Source: an uncultured Collinsella sp.
Lineage (GTDB): Bacteria; Actinomycetota; Coriobacteriia; Coriobacteriales; Coriobacteriaceae
Length of the DNA: 5,406 bases
Direction of reading: 5' to 3'
NCBI GenBank assembly: GCA_900554495.1
Contig: USHR01000124.1
Span: forward strand, 1 to 5,406
Positions within the stretch are counted from its first letter, which is position 1. Every line of letters starts with the position of its first letter. This document shows positions 1-5,406 of this stretch, piece after piece. A program made the translations under genes and the position numbers. Below the pieces are notes generated by a model. It saw only the letters and a list, made by a program, of their open reading frames with translations. It ran no database searches and had not been told where the DNA came from.

Positions 1-1325
1 CGGAGATGGGACACATCTTCTCCCTCGAGAACAAGTACGCCATTTGGCAGGAGATCGAGGTTCTGGCCTGCGAGGCCCAGGCGGAGCTCGGCAAGATCGG
101 TATTTCCAAAGACGAGGCCCAGTGGATCCGCGACCATGCCAACTTTGAGAAGGCGAAGGTCGATGAGATCGAGGAAGTCACGCGCCACGACGTCATTGCC
201 TTCCTGACCAACATGAAGGAATACATCGATGCCGATGTTCCCGAGGGCGACCCCAAGCCCAGCCGCTGGGTTCACTATGGCATGACCAGCTCCGATCTGG
301 GCGACACGGCCCTGTGCTACCAGCTCACCCAGGCCTGCGACCTGATCATCGAGGACGTCAAAAAACTCGGCGAGATTTGCAAGCGTCGCGCTTTTGAGGA
401 GCGCAACACGCTCTGTGCCGGCCGCACTCATGGCATCCACGCCGAGCCGATGACCTTCGGCATGAAGTTTGGCTCTTGGGCCTGGGAACTCAAGCGCGAT
501 CTGGATCGTCTTGAGGACGCCCGCAAGAATGTTGCCTTCGGTGCTATCTCGGGCGCTGTCGGCACGTACAGCTCCATCGAGCCGTTCGTCGAGGAGTACG
601 TCTGCGAGCACCTGGGCCTGGTCCACGATCCTCTGTCCACGCAGGTCATCAGCCGCGATCACCATGCCTACCTTGCCGGCGTGCTTGCCACTACAGCGGC
701 CACCTGTGAGCGCATCGCTACCGAGGTTCGCAATCTACAGAAGACCGATACGCTCGAGGCCGAGGAGCCGTTCCGTAAGGGCCAAAAGGGCAGCTCAGCC
801 ATGCCGCACAAGCGCAACCCCATCACCATGGAGAAAGTCTGCGGTCTGTCGCGCGTCGTGAAGTCCAACGCCCAGGTTGCCTTCGATAACGTCGCCCTGT
901 GGCACGAGCGTGACATTTCGCACTCCTCTGCCGAGCGCGTCGCCCAGGCCGATAGCTTCATCGCCCTCGACCACATGTTCCAGTGCCTCATCCGCGTTAT
1001 CGACGGCCTGCAGCTGTATCCCGCCCGCATGATGGCCAACCTCAATAAGACCCGCGGCCTCATCTTCTCCTCCAAGGTGCTGCTCGCCCTTGTCGATACG
1101 GGCATCACCCGCGAGGACGCGTACGCCATTGTGCAGGAGAACGCTATGGCAACCTGGCACGAGGTACAGGATTGTGTCTCCGGCCCCACCTTTAAGGAGC
1201 GTCTCGAGGCCGACCCGCGCTGCACCGTCAGTCAGGAGAAGCTCGACGAGATCTTTGATCCGTGGGACTTCCTCACCCGTATCGACACGGTCTTTGATCG
1301 TCTGGAGCAGCTGAGCTTCGAGTAG
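1..1325 (+). CDS. purB: Adenylosuccinate lyase, 5' end cut by window edge
   Basis: Cytoplasmic purine enzyme of the fumarase/aspartase superfamily. It releases fumarate at two steps: SAICAR to AICAR, and adenylosuccinate to AMP. Numbering from the first in-window Met (base 6), the family landmarks are W88-V-H-Y-G followed by TSSDLGDTA (94-102), GRTHGIHAEP (139-148, with the probable general-acid His142), and the fumarate-lyase signature GSSAMPHKRNP (262-272), whose mobile loop carries the catalytic Ser. The C-terminal helical region has the usual DCVSGPTFKERL segment. That Met is probably internal: the frame stays open upstream, with GAG before it and an NCG codon before that. This fits a P-E-M sequence as in the R-P-E-M start region of other PurB proteins, so a few N-terminal residues are missing. 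The visible 439 residues are close to full family length. The gene ends at TAG 1323-1325 and is followed by a strong hairpin. The identification is very secure. Confidence 0.96.
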   Translation, partial: EMGHIFSLENKYAIWQEIEVLACEAQAELGKIGISKDEAQWIRDHANFEKAKVDEIEEVTRHDVIAFLTNMKEYIDADVPEGDPKPSRWVHYGMTSSDLGDTALCYQLTQACDLIIEDVKKLGEICKRRAFEERNTLCAGRTHGIHAEPMTFGMKFGSWAWELKRDLDRLEDARKNVAFGAISGAVGTYSSIEPFVEEYVCEHLGLVHDPLSTQVISRDHHAYLAGVLATTAATCERIATEVRNLQKTDTLEAEEPFRKGQKGSSAMPHKRNPITMEKVCGLSRVVKSNAQVAFDNVALWHERDISHSSAERVAQADSFIALDHMFQCLIRVIDGLQLYPARMMANLNKTRGLIFSSKVLLALVDTGITREDAYAIVQENAMATWHEVQDCVSGPTFKERLEADPRCTVSQEKLDEIFDPWDFLTRIDTVFDRLEQLSFE

Positions 1326-1350
1326 GCTCGGGCATAACGTTAGCTTTTTA

Positions 1351-1400
1351 GGGCGCTTTGCTGGTAATGTGTGTTGCCGGCAAAGCGCCTCGTTGCATTT
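1351..1400 (+). terminator. Candidate terminator hairpin after purB
   Basis: Bases 1351-1364 pair with 1377-1390 in a 14-bp stem (core GGCGCTTTGC / GCAAAGCGCC) with only two G-U wobbles and a 12-base loop. It begins 25 bases after the purB stop. The tail, CGTTGCATTT, is only moderately T-rich, so a classical U-tract is weak. The position after a stop codon and before a new promoter favours termination of purB transcription. It could instead act as a 3' stabilising hairpin. Confidence 0.68.
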
Positions 1401-1419
1401 AGGGAAAGACGGGGATAAT
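1393..1419 (+). promoter_or_regulatory. Candidate sigma70-type promoter for the TSCPD-lipoprotein unit
   Basis: TTGCAT (1393-1398) resembles a -35 box and GATAAT (1414-1419) a -10 box, separated by 15 bases, slightly shorter than the 16-18 usually preferred. Transcription would start near 1426, giving a short leader of about 28 bases. The -35 box lies within the tail of the purB hairpin, so the terminator and promoter are packed together. This is read by eye, with no transcript data. Confidence 0.5.
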
Positions 1420-1440
1420 AGTCGTCTCGAATAACATTCT

Positions 1441-1448
1441 GAGAGGGG
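1441..1448 (+). promoter_or_regulatory. Ribosome binding site of the TSCPD gene
   Basis: GAGAGGGG is a purine-rich Shine-Dalgarno site. Its GAGG core ends 7 bases before the ATG at 1454, which supports that start. No other good start is nearby. Confidence 0.7.
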
Positions 1449-1453
1449 ATCGC

Positions 1454-1717
1454 ATGATTTCGTTTGATTACAAGCCTCAGGGCGTGTGTGCTCGCAATAT
1501 TCACCTTGACCTTTCCGATGACGGCAACAAGGTGATGGGCGTTGAATTTACCGGCGGCTGCGACGGCAATCTCAAGGCTATCTCCAAGCTGGTCGAGGGC
1601 GCTCCTGCCGATCGCGTAATCGAGGTTCTCGCCGGTAATACCTGCGGTATGAAAAAGACCTCCTGCGCCGACCAGCTTACACGCGCTATCGAGGCCGCTC
1701 GCGCCGAGATCGCCTAA
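1454..1717 (+). CDS. Small TSCPD-domain protein, TIGR03905-like, four cysteines
   Basis: An 87-residue soluble protein with no signal peptide or membrane segment. It matches what I recall of the TIGR03905 family: a free-standing TSCPD domain, the domain also found at the C-terminus of some class II (NrdJ-type) ribonucleotide reductases. The four family cysteines are all present: Cys12 (G-V-C-A-R), Cys36 (G-G-C-D-G-N), Cys64 (N-T-C-G) and Cys71 (T-S-C-A-D). The namesake TSCPD motif reads TSCAD here, with Ala in place of Pro. The spacing C-x23-C-x27-C-x6-C could hold a metal such as zinc, but that is inference. The biochemical role is unknown, and I cannot derive one from context. The gene has its own ribosome binding site and probably its own promoter. 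It ends in TAA that shares its last base with the ATG of the lipoprotein gene, so the two are very likely co-transcribed and translationally coupled. Confidence 0.88.
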   Translation: MISFDYKPQGVCARNIHLDLSDDGNKVMGVEFTGGCDGNLKAISKLVEGAPADRVIEVLAGNTCGMKKTSCADQLTRAIEAARAEIA

Positions 1718-2928
1718 TGGGTATCGCCGATCACATCAAGAACGGAATATCGCGTCGCGGCTTCGTACTCGGTGGGGCTGCCGCGGGCGCTGCCACGGTA
1801 CTTGCCGGATGCTCGAAAAAAACGGGCACCAGCGATGATGCCGCCGGCGAGCCGCAGGTTATCAAGGACGATTCCAAGATCATCTCGATTACGGATGAGT
1901 ACGAGGCAGTCGACATCGATCTTGAGCCGGCGGCGTCGTGGACGCTGCCTCTGGGTACGCTGCTGTACTACTGCGACGGCGATTACGCCGCGGCGATGAT
2001 GGCGCCCGCATCGGCGCTGCACGCCAACACACTCGGTGTGCTCAACCTGGGTGATGGCTCGCTTACCACATTAATCGAGGATCCTATCGAGGGCACGGGA
2101 TATGCATTCTACGATGTCCGTGCCGGCGACGGCGTATTCGCGTGGGTTGAGATGAACTTTGCCAATTCATCGTGGAAGCTCTACGCTCAAAATCTGTCGG
2201 GCGCTTCGCTCTCTGGCGACGTGGTTGAGCTCGATCGAGGTGGCAAGGACTATGATCCGCCCCTGTTCACGGCGTTCGGGTCATCGGTCATCTGGTATAA
2301 AATGCCTTCGGCAGGCGGCAATAAAACGAGTAGTGATTCGTTTTGCTATCGTCGCTCGCTTGATGAATCCAAGGCCGAGGTAATTTGGAAATCGACGGGC
2401 CGCTTTGCATCGGCCCCGCGCGCGAGCGACGGCATTTTGACCATCTCGCCGCGTGTCCGCAACGACGAGGGCGTCTACTACGGCATAACGGCAATCGATC
2501 TGACCGACGGCAACAACACCAAACGTGCCCAGCTAGTTCTTCCCTCGTCAGTCTCGCCTTTCGAGGCCGTATATATGGGCGATACCTTCGTGTTTTCTAT
2601 CGAGGCGGCCTATAGTGGCGTGGGCAGCCTGGGCAACATGGGCACGTATATCGGTAATGAGGGAGGGCCGTATTTCTTCCTGTCCCGCGAGCCGCTTGCA
2701 TGTGCGGCTGGCAAGAAGAATAAATACCTTGTTAAGGTACAGGCGTCGCATTTCCTGATCGACACCTCTGCCAAGACCTATGGCTCGCTGCTGTCGCCCG
2801 ACCGCGCTTTGGAGTATGGCGATTATCCAGCTACGGCGGGAAAGTCGGACTCATTCCTTACGTACGCCACGGTGCGCAACAGCCAGGGTATACCAGAGAC
2901 AGTCACTGCACGCCTATTCTCTCTTTAA
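1717..2928 (+). CDS. Tat-exported lipoprotein, probable beta-propeller, function unknown
   Basis: A 403-residue protein I cannot name. The N-terminus is a twin-arginine signal: S12-R-R-G-F-V-L followed by an Ala/Gly-rich hydrophobic stretch. It ends in a lipobox L29-A-G-Cys32, so the mature protein should be exported folded and lipid-anchored at Cys32 on the outer face of the membrane. A Ser/Asp/Gly-rich linker follows. The mature domain shows recurring strand segments of the form G-D-G-V-F-A-W at residues 137, 188, 237 and 288 (spacing 51, 49, 51), with weaker copies near 80 and 377. They are often followed by a strand such as LYAQNL or ITAIDL leading into a polar turn. This looks like a WD40/TolB-type beta-propeller. 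No catalytic motif is evident. The start overlaps the TSCPD stop (TAATG) and has only weak purine upstream, implying coupled translation. The mature domain could instead be a non-propeller beta-repeat fold. Confidence 0.85.
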   Translation: MGIADHIKNGISRRGFVLGGAAAGAATVLAGCSKKTGTSDDAAGEPQVIKDDSKIISITDEYEAVDIDLEPAASWTLPLGTLLYYCDGDYAAAMMAPASALHANTLGVLNLGDGSLTTLIEDPIEGTGYAFYDVRAGDGVFAWVEMNFANSSWKLYAQNLSGASLSGDVVELDRGGKDYDPPLFTAFGSSVIWYKMPSAGGNKTSSDSFCYRRSLDESKAEVIWKSTGRFASAPRASDGILTISPRVRNDEGVYYGITAIDLTDGNNTKRAQLVLPSSVSPFEAVYMGDTFVFSIEAAYSGVGSLGNMGTYIGNEGGPYFFLSREPLACAAGKKNKYLVKVQASHFLIDTSAKTYGSLLSPDRALEYGDYPATAGKSDSFLTYATVRNSQGIPETVTARLFSL

Positions 2929-2980
2929 GCTTAGAGGGGTTAAAAAGGCGCCAACAGGGGAATAAACGCGTTGTAATTGT

Positions 2981-3028
2981 GAGTACCGCCCGCCGAGCTG
3001 CCGCGTCATAGCGGCATCTGGCGGACTC
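2981..3028. other. Long imperfect hairpin between lipoprotein and regulator genes
   Basis: Three nested paired blocks can be drawn: GAGT 2981-2984 with ACTC 3025-3028; CCGCC 2986-2990 with GGCGG 3020-3024; and TGCCGC 2999-3004 with GCGGCA 3011-3016. The inner loop is GTCATA and there is an asymmetric internal loop (8 bases against 3). No T-run follows on either strand, so it is not a textbook intrinsic terminator. It may be a factor-dependent terminator of the lipoprotein unit, or an operator just upstream of the regulator promoter. The structure is seen in the sequence; its role is open. Confidence 0.5.
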
Positions 3029-3036
3029 AGGTGCGT

Positions 3037-3042
3037 TAAAAT
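3037..3042 (+). promoter_or_regulatory. Candidate -10 box of the two-component operon
   Basis: TAAAAT matches a -10 consensus at five of six bases and lies 40 bases before the regulator ATG. No recognisable -35 box lies 16-18 bases upstream; that position falls inside the hairpin arm (GCATCT). This would suit an activator-dependent promoter, but the call rests on one hexamer and is weak. Confidence 0.35.
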
Positions 3043-3067
3043 GGGCTTGTTCTTAGCTAATTGAGAC

Positions 3068-3074
3068 AGGGGGG
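3068..3074 (+). promoter_or_regulatory. Ribosome binding site that fixes the regulator start
   Basis: AGGGGGG ends 7 bases before ATG 3082. A TTG at 3061 is in the same frame and would add seven residues, but it lies upstream of this site and would place the Shine-Dalgarno sequence inside the coding region. The ATG at 3082 is therefore preferred. Confidence 0.75.
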
Positions 3075-3081
3075 CCGTGTT

Positions 3082-3804
3082 ATGGCTTCAGATGCAAAAA
3101 AGATTCTGCTGGTCGAGGATGAGAAGGCAATCCGTGACGCCGTCGCTGCCTATCTCGAGCGCGAAGGCTACTGGGTTGTGGGCGTCGGCGACGGCCAGTC
3201 CGCGATCGAGGAGTTCGAGAAGCATCAGTTCGACCTGGTCGTGCTCGACCTTATGCTCCCCAAGATCCCCGGCGAGCGCGTTTGCCGCACCATTCGCGAT
3301 ACCTCGGATGTCCCCATCATCATGCTGACGGCTAAGGGCGAGATCGAGGACCGTATTATCGGTCTTGAGCTCGGCGCCGACGACTATCTGATTAAGCCGT
3401 TCTCGCCGCGCGAGCTCGTCGCCCGCGTTCGCGCTCTGTTCCGCCGTGCCCATCAGGCCGACGAGCCCGCCGTCGAGGTACTCGACTTCGGCGATCTGGT
3501 CATCGATATCTCGGGCCACAAGATCTTGGTCGAGGGCAAGGAAGTCGATCTGACGGCTTCCGAGTTCAAGCTGCTCATCACGCTTGCCCGCCATCCCGGC
3601 CGTGTGTATAACCGCATGGAGCTGGTCGAGAAAGTGCTCGGGTATGACTTTGAGGGCTATGAGCGCACCATCGATAGCCACGTGAAGAATCTTCGCGCCA
3701 AGCTGGGCGATGATCCCAAGAAGCCCAAGTGGCTCTACACCGTCCATGGTGTCGGCTATCGCTTCGAGGCTCCGGCCAAGACCGATAAGTCGGACGAGAA
3801 ATAG
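3082..3804 (+). CDS. OmpR/PhoB-family response regulator
   Basis: A 240-residue cytoplasmic transcription factor of normal length for the family. The receiver domain (about 6-120) has the acidic pair Glu12-Asp13, the phosphoacceptor Asp56 in V-V-L-D-L-M-L-P, the switch Thr83 (M-L-T-A-K) and the conserved Lys105-Pro106, so all phosphorylation residues are present. After a short linker, a winged-helix DNA-binding domain (about 138-232) carries LTASEFKLL, the segment RTIDSHVKNLRAKLG (recognition-helix region) and the terminal wing Y-T-V-H-G-V-G-Y-R-F. The start is set at ATG 3082 by the Shine-Dalgarno site just upstream. The kinase gene follows after 11 bases, so the two form a cognate pair in one operon. 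Its target genes cannot be read from this window. It resembles several actinobacterial and Firmicutes regulators (MtrA, ResD, RegX3 types), and I do not assign a symbol. Confidence 0.94.
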   Translation: MASDAKKILLVEDEKAIRDAVAAYLEREGYWVVGVGDGQSAIEEFEKHQFDLVVLDLMLPKIPGERVCRTIRDTSDVPIIMLTAKGEIEDRIIGLELGADDYLIKPFSPRELVARVRALFRRAHQADEPAVEVLDFGDLVIDISGHKILVEGKEVDLTASEFKLLITLARHPGRVYNRMELVEKVLGYDFEGYERTIDSHVKNLRAKLGDDPKKPKWLYTVHGVGYRFEAPAKTDKSDEK

Positions 3805-3807
3805 GGA
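3803..3807 (+). promoter_or_regulatory. Ribosome binding site of the kinase gene, overlapping the regulator stop
   Basis: AGGGA begins inside the TAG stop of the regulator (3802-3804) and ends 8 bases before ATG 3816. It supports that start over the internal Met35 and Met41 codons (3918 and 3936), which lack an obvious site. The overlap suggests coupled translation of regulator and kinase. Confidence 0.6.
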
Positions 3808-3815
3808 AATCACAT

Positions 3816-5381
3816 ATGACACCTGCGCGCTTTGAAATCGGACAAAAGCACAAGCAGGAGAGCGAGGCGGGTTCCAAGGCTAGTTGGAACACGCCTCGTT
3901 CCGATTCACGGCCAACGATGAGCTATCCCTCGCGCATGGCACTTGCTTTTGCTCTGACATCGCTCATGACAGTATTGGTGCTGGTGGGCGTTGTCTCTGT
4001 TGTGTGGGGCACAGTCTTTTCGGATTACACACGCTCCAATATCGTCGAAATCGCAAATTCCGCTGCCGAGAAGTTGGCGACCTCATATGAGGAAAACGGC
4101 TCTTGGACCGCGGGAGAACTGCGCACGGTCGCAACGTCGAGTTTGGTTTCCGACGATCTGGGCATGCAGGTCGTCAATAAAAAGGGCGTGATCGTTTATG
4201 ACGATTCCTGGCCCTCGGCAAGCGCCACCGCCGATGTACGCGAAAACCAGGCTACGACCGACGACACGAGCGGCAAGAGGGCATCGCATAGCCCGGTCTC
4301 GTCTGCTCCAACCGACTCCGATAGCGTTGCTAACGTCGAGATTGTAACGTCTTCCGGCGAGCATGTCGGACAGGTAAAGCTGTGGGCCATCGGCTCCGAC
4401 GCTCTGCTCACCAAGGCGGACTCTGCGTTTAGGGAGAAGACCTTTAACGCCATGGCCCTCGCCGCGGTTGTTGCAATCTGCATTTCGGTCGTTATCGGAT
4501 CGCTCGTGTCGCGCATGCTCACCAAGCCGATTCATCGCATCACCAGTACCGCAAAGCAAATCCGTGACGGCGACCTGTCGGCTCGCACGGGACTGCGCGG
4601 TGATGACGAGATCGATCAGCTGGGTGAGACCTTCGATGAGATGGCCACTTCGCTCGAGAAGGATATGAAACACGAGAAGCGCCTGACCTCAGACGTTGCA
4701 CATGAGCTTCGCACGCCGCTTATGGCCATGCTCGCAACGGTCGAGGCCATGCAGGATGGCGTGTATCCCACCGACGATGAGCATTTGGAGACCGTTGCTT
4801 CCGAGACGCGCCGCCTGGCTCGTCTGGTGCAGCAGATGCTCGACCTGTCGCGCATGGAAAACAGCACGGCTCCGCTCAACCTTGAGCCGGTGGACATGGT
4901 TCCTTTCGTGCGTTCCATCGTCAATGCCCAGGAGCGCCTGTTTGTCGACCGCGATCTGCGCCTGCGTTTTGCGGACGAGACCCAGGGTCACGACGATGTC
5001 GTCGAGGCCGATCCCGACATGATCACGCAATGTGTTATCAACCTCATGAGCAACGCCATGCGCTACACCCCCGAGGGCGGTTGGGTCGTGGTGTCGGTGC
5101 TCAGTGACCGCAAGCACGTCAGCATTGCCGTTTCTGATACCGGCATCGGTATTGCCAAGGACGATTTGTCGCGCATCTTCGGGCGGTTTTGGCGCGCCGA
5201 TGCCAGCCGCGCCCGCGAAGCTGGCGGCCTGGGCGTTGGCCTCGCCGTGACCAAGCAGATCGTCGAGCGTCACCATGGCTACATATCCGTGGAGTCGGAG
5301 CTTGGAAAGGGTACGACTTTTACAATTCATCTGCCCCGCGAGCACACGGCAGACGCGGCATCTACTACAATGGAGCACTAG
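3816..5381 (+). CDS. Membrane sensor histidine kinase, partner of the upstream regulator
   Basis: A 521-residue two-pass kinase. Order: a polar cytoplasmic tail (1-40), TM1 (about 41-66), an outer sensor region (about 67-208), TM2 (about 211-235), HAMP (about 236-288), HisKA dimerisation domain (about 286-350) and ATPase domain (about 398-508). The phosphoacceptor is His296 in D-V-A-H-E-L-R-T-P. ATP-binding motifs are intact: N-box Asn409/Asn413 (N-L-M-S-N-A-M-R-Y), G1 box D441-T-G-I-G-I, F-box F455-G-R-F-W and G2 box G470-G-L-G-V-G-L. All residues for activity are present. The outer region has an N-terminal helical part and a Q-V-V-N-K-K-G-V-I-V-Y-D strand pair typical of PAS/Cache-like sensor folds. 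A Ser/Thr/Asp-rich, low-complexity stretch (about 133-172) and a further strand pair lead into TM2. The ligand is unknown. I infer phosphotransfer to Asp56 of the adjacent regulator. The long tail before TM1 is unusual, and Met35 is a possible but less likely start. Confidence 0.94.
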   Translation: MTPARFEIGQKHKQESEAGSKASWNTPRSDSRPTMSYPSRMALAFALTSLMTVLVLVGVVSVVWGTVFSDYTRSNIVEIANSAAEKLATSYEENGSWTAGELRTVATSSLVSDDLGMQVVNKKGVIVYDDSWPSASATADVRENQATTDDTSGKRASHSPVSSAPTDSDSVANVEIVTSSGEHVGQVKLWAIGSDALLTKADSAFREKTFNAMALAAVVAICISVVIGSLVSRMLTKPIHRITSTAKQIRDGDLSARTGLRGDDEIDQLGETFDEMATSLEKDMKHEKRLTSDVAHELRTPLMAMLATVEAMQDGVYPTDDEHLETVASETRRLARLVQQMLDLSRMENSTAPLNLEPVDMVPFVRSIVNAQERLFVDRDLRLRFADETQGHDDVVEADPDMITQCVINLMSNAMRYTPEGGWVVVSVLSDRKHVSIAVSDTGIGIAKDDLSRIFGRFWRADASRAREAGGLGVGLAVTKQIVERHHGYISVESELGKGTTFTIHLPREHTADAASTTMEH

Positions 5382-5398
5382 CTTTTCGCTATTCGGTG

Positions 5399-5406
5399 AA
5401 GGAGGG
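5399..5406 (+). promoter_or_regulatory. Ribosome binding site of a gene beyond the right edge
   Basis: AAGGAGGG is a near-perfect Shine-Dalgarno site, 17 bases after the kinase stop codon. A start codon would be expected roughly 5-10 bases past the end of the window. No terminator is visible in between, so a further co-transcribed gene is likely; its identity cannot be seen. Confidence 0.7.

Noticed and set aside
6..8. ATG at base 6 as the true purB start
   Set aside because: The frame is open to the edge, the codons before it fit P-E of an R-P-E-M start region, and no ribosome site is visible. The real start is most likely outside the window.
668..1225. Open frame on the - strand inside purB (185 codons)
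   Set aside because: It lies wholly opposite conserved purB sequence, and the translation has no family features.
2926..2933. Palindrome TAAGCTTA at the lipoprotein stop codon
   Set aside because: It is only 8 bases long, with no extended pairing arms and no T-run. It is expected by chance.
2947..2952. GGCGCC palindrome after the lipoprotein gene
   Set aside because: A six-base palindrome in GC-rich DNA with no flanking symmetry; it is not a supportable site.
3061..3081. TTG at 3061 as the start of the response regulator
   Set aside because: It would put the AGGGGGG ribosome site inside the gene. ATG 3082 sits 7 bases after that site and gives the usual short N-terminus before K-K-I-L-L-V-E-D-E.
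3088..3822. Long open frame on the - strand opposite the response regulator (244 codons)
   Set aside because: It is an exact shadow of a clear OmpR-family gene. GC-rich codon use keeps the antisense frame open, and its translation shows no recognisable domain.
4689..5378. Long open frame on the - strand opposite the kinase catalytic domain (229 codons)
   Set aside because: It is antisense to intact HisKA and ATPase motifs, so the openness is explained by codon bias. The product looks like nothing known.

Overview
The window reads as ordinary chromosomal DNA from a high-GC Gram-positive gut-type bacterium, most likely of the class Coriobacteriia (Collinsella or a relative). This rests on the GC-rich codon use and on my memory of how PurB, the small four-cysteine protein and Tat-signal lipoproteins look in that group. 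It is an inference, not a database result. All genes lie on the + strand. I see no mobile element, CRISPR array, tRNA or rRNA.

Layout: (1) 1-1325, the nearly complete purB gene (adenylosuccinate lyase), whose first few codons lie left of the window. (2) 1326-1453, a 128-base gap with a strong 14-bp hairpin (candidate terminator), then a plausible promoter and a Shine-Dalgarno site. (3) 1454-1717, an 87-residue TSCPD/TIGR03905-type protein with four cysteines. (4) 1717-2928, a 403-residue Tat-exported lipoprotein whose start codon overlaps the preceding stop (TAATG). Its mature part shows a repeat of about 50 residues, suggesting a beta-propeller. (5) 2929-3081, a 153-base gap with a long imperfect hairpin and a candidate -10 box. 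(6) 3082-3804, an OmpR-family response regulator. (7) 3816-5381, its partner membrane histidine kinase. (8) 5399-5406, a near-consensus ribosome binding site at the right edge, implying another gene in the same operon just beyond the window.

There are three apparent transcription units: the end of purB; the two-gene TSCPD-lipoprotein unit; and the regulator-kinase operon continuing rightwards. The kinase should sense an envelope signal through its roughly 145-residue outer domain, phosphorylate itself on His296 and pass the phosphate to Asp56 of the regulator, which binds DNA through its winged helix. The lipoprotein sits next to this operon and also acts outside the membrane, but nothing in the sequence proves a link. 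The least understood part is the TSCPD-lipoprotein pair. I do not see a clearly new system.
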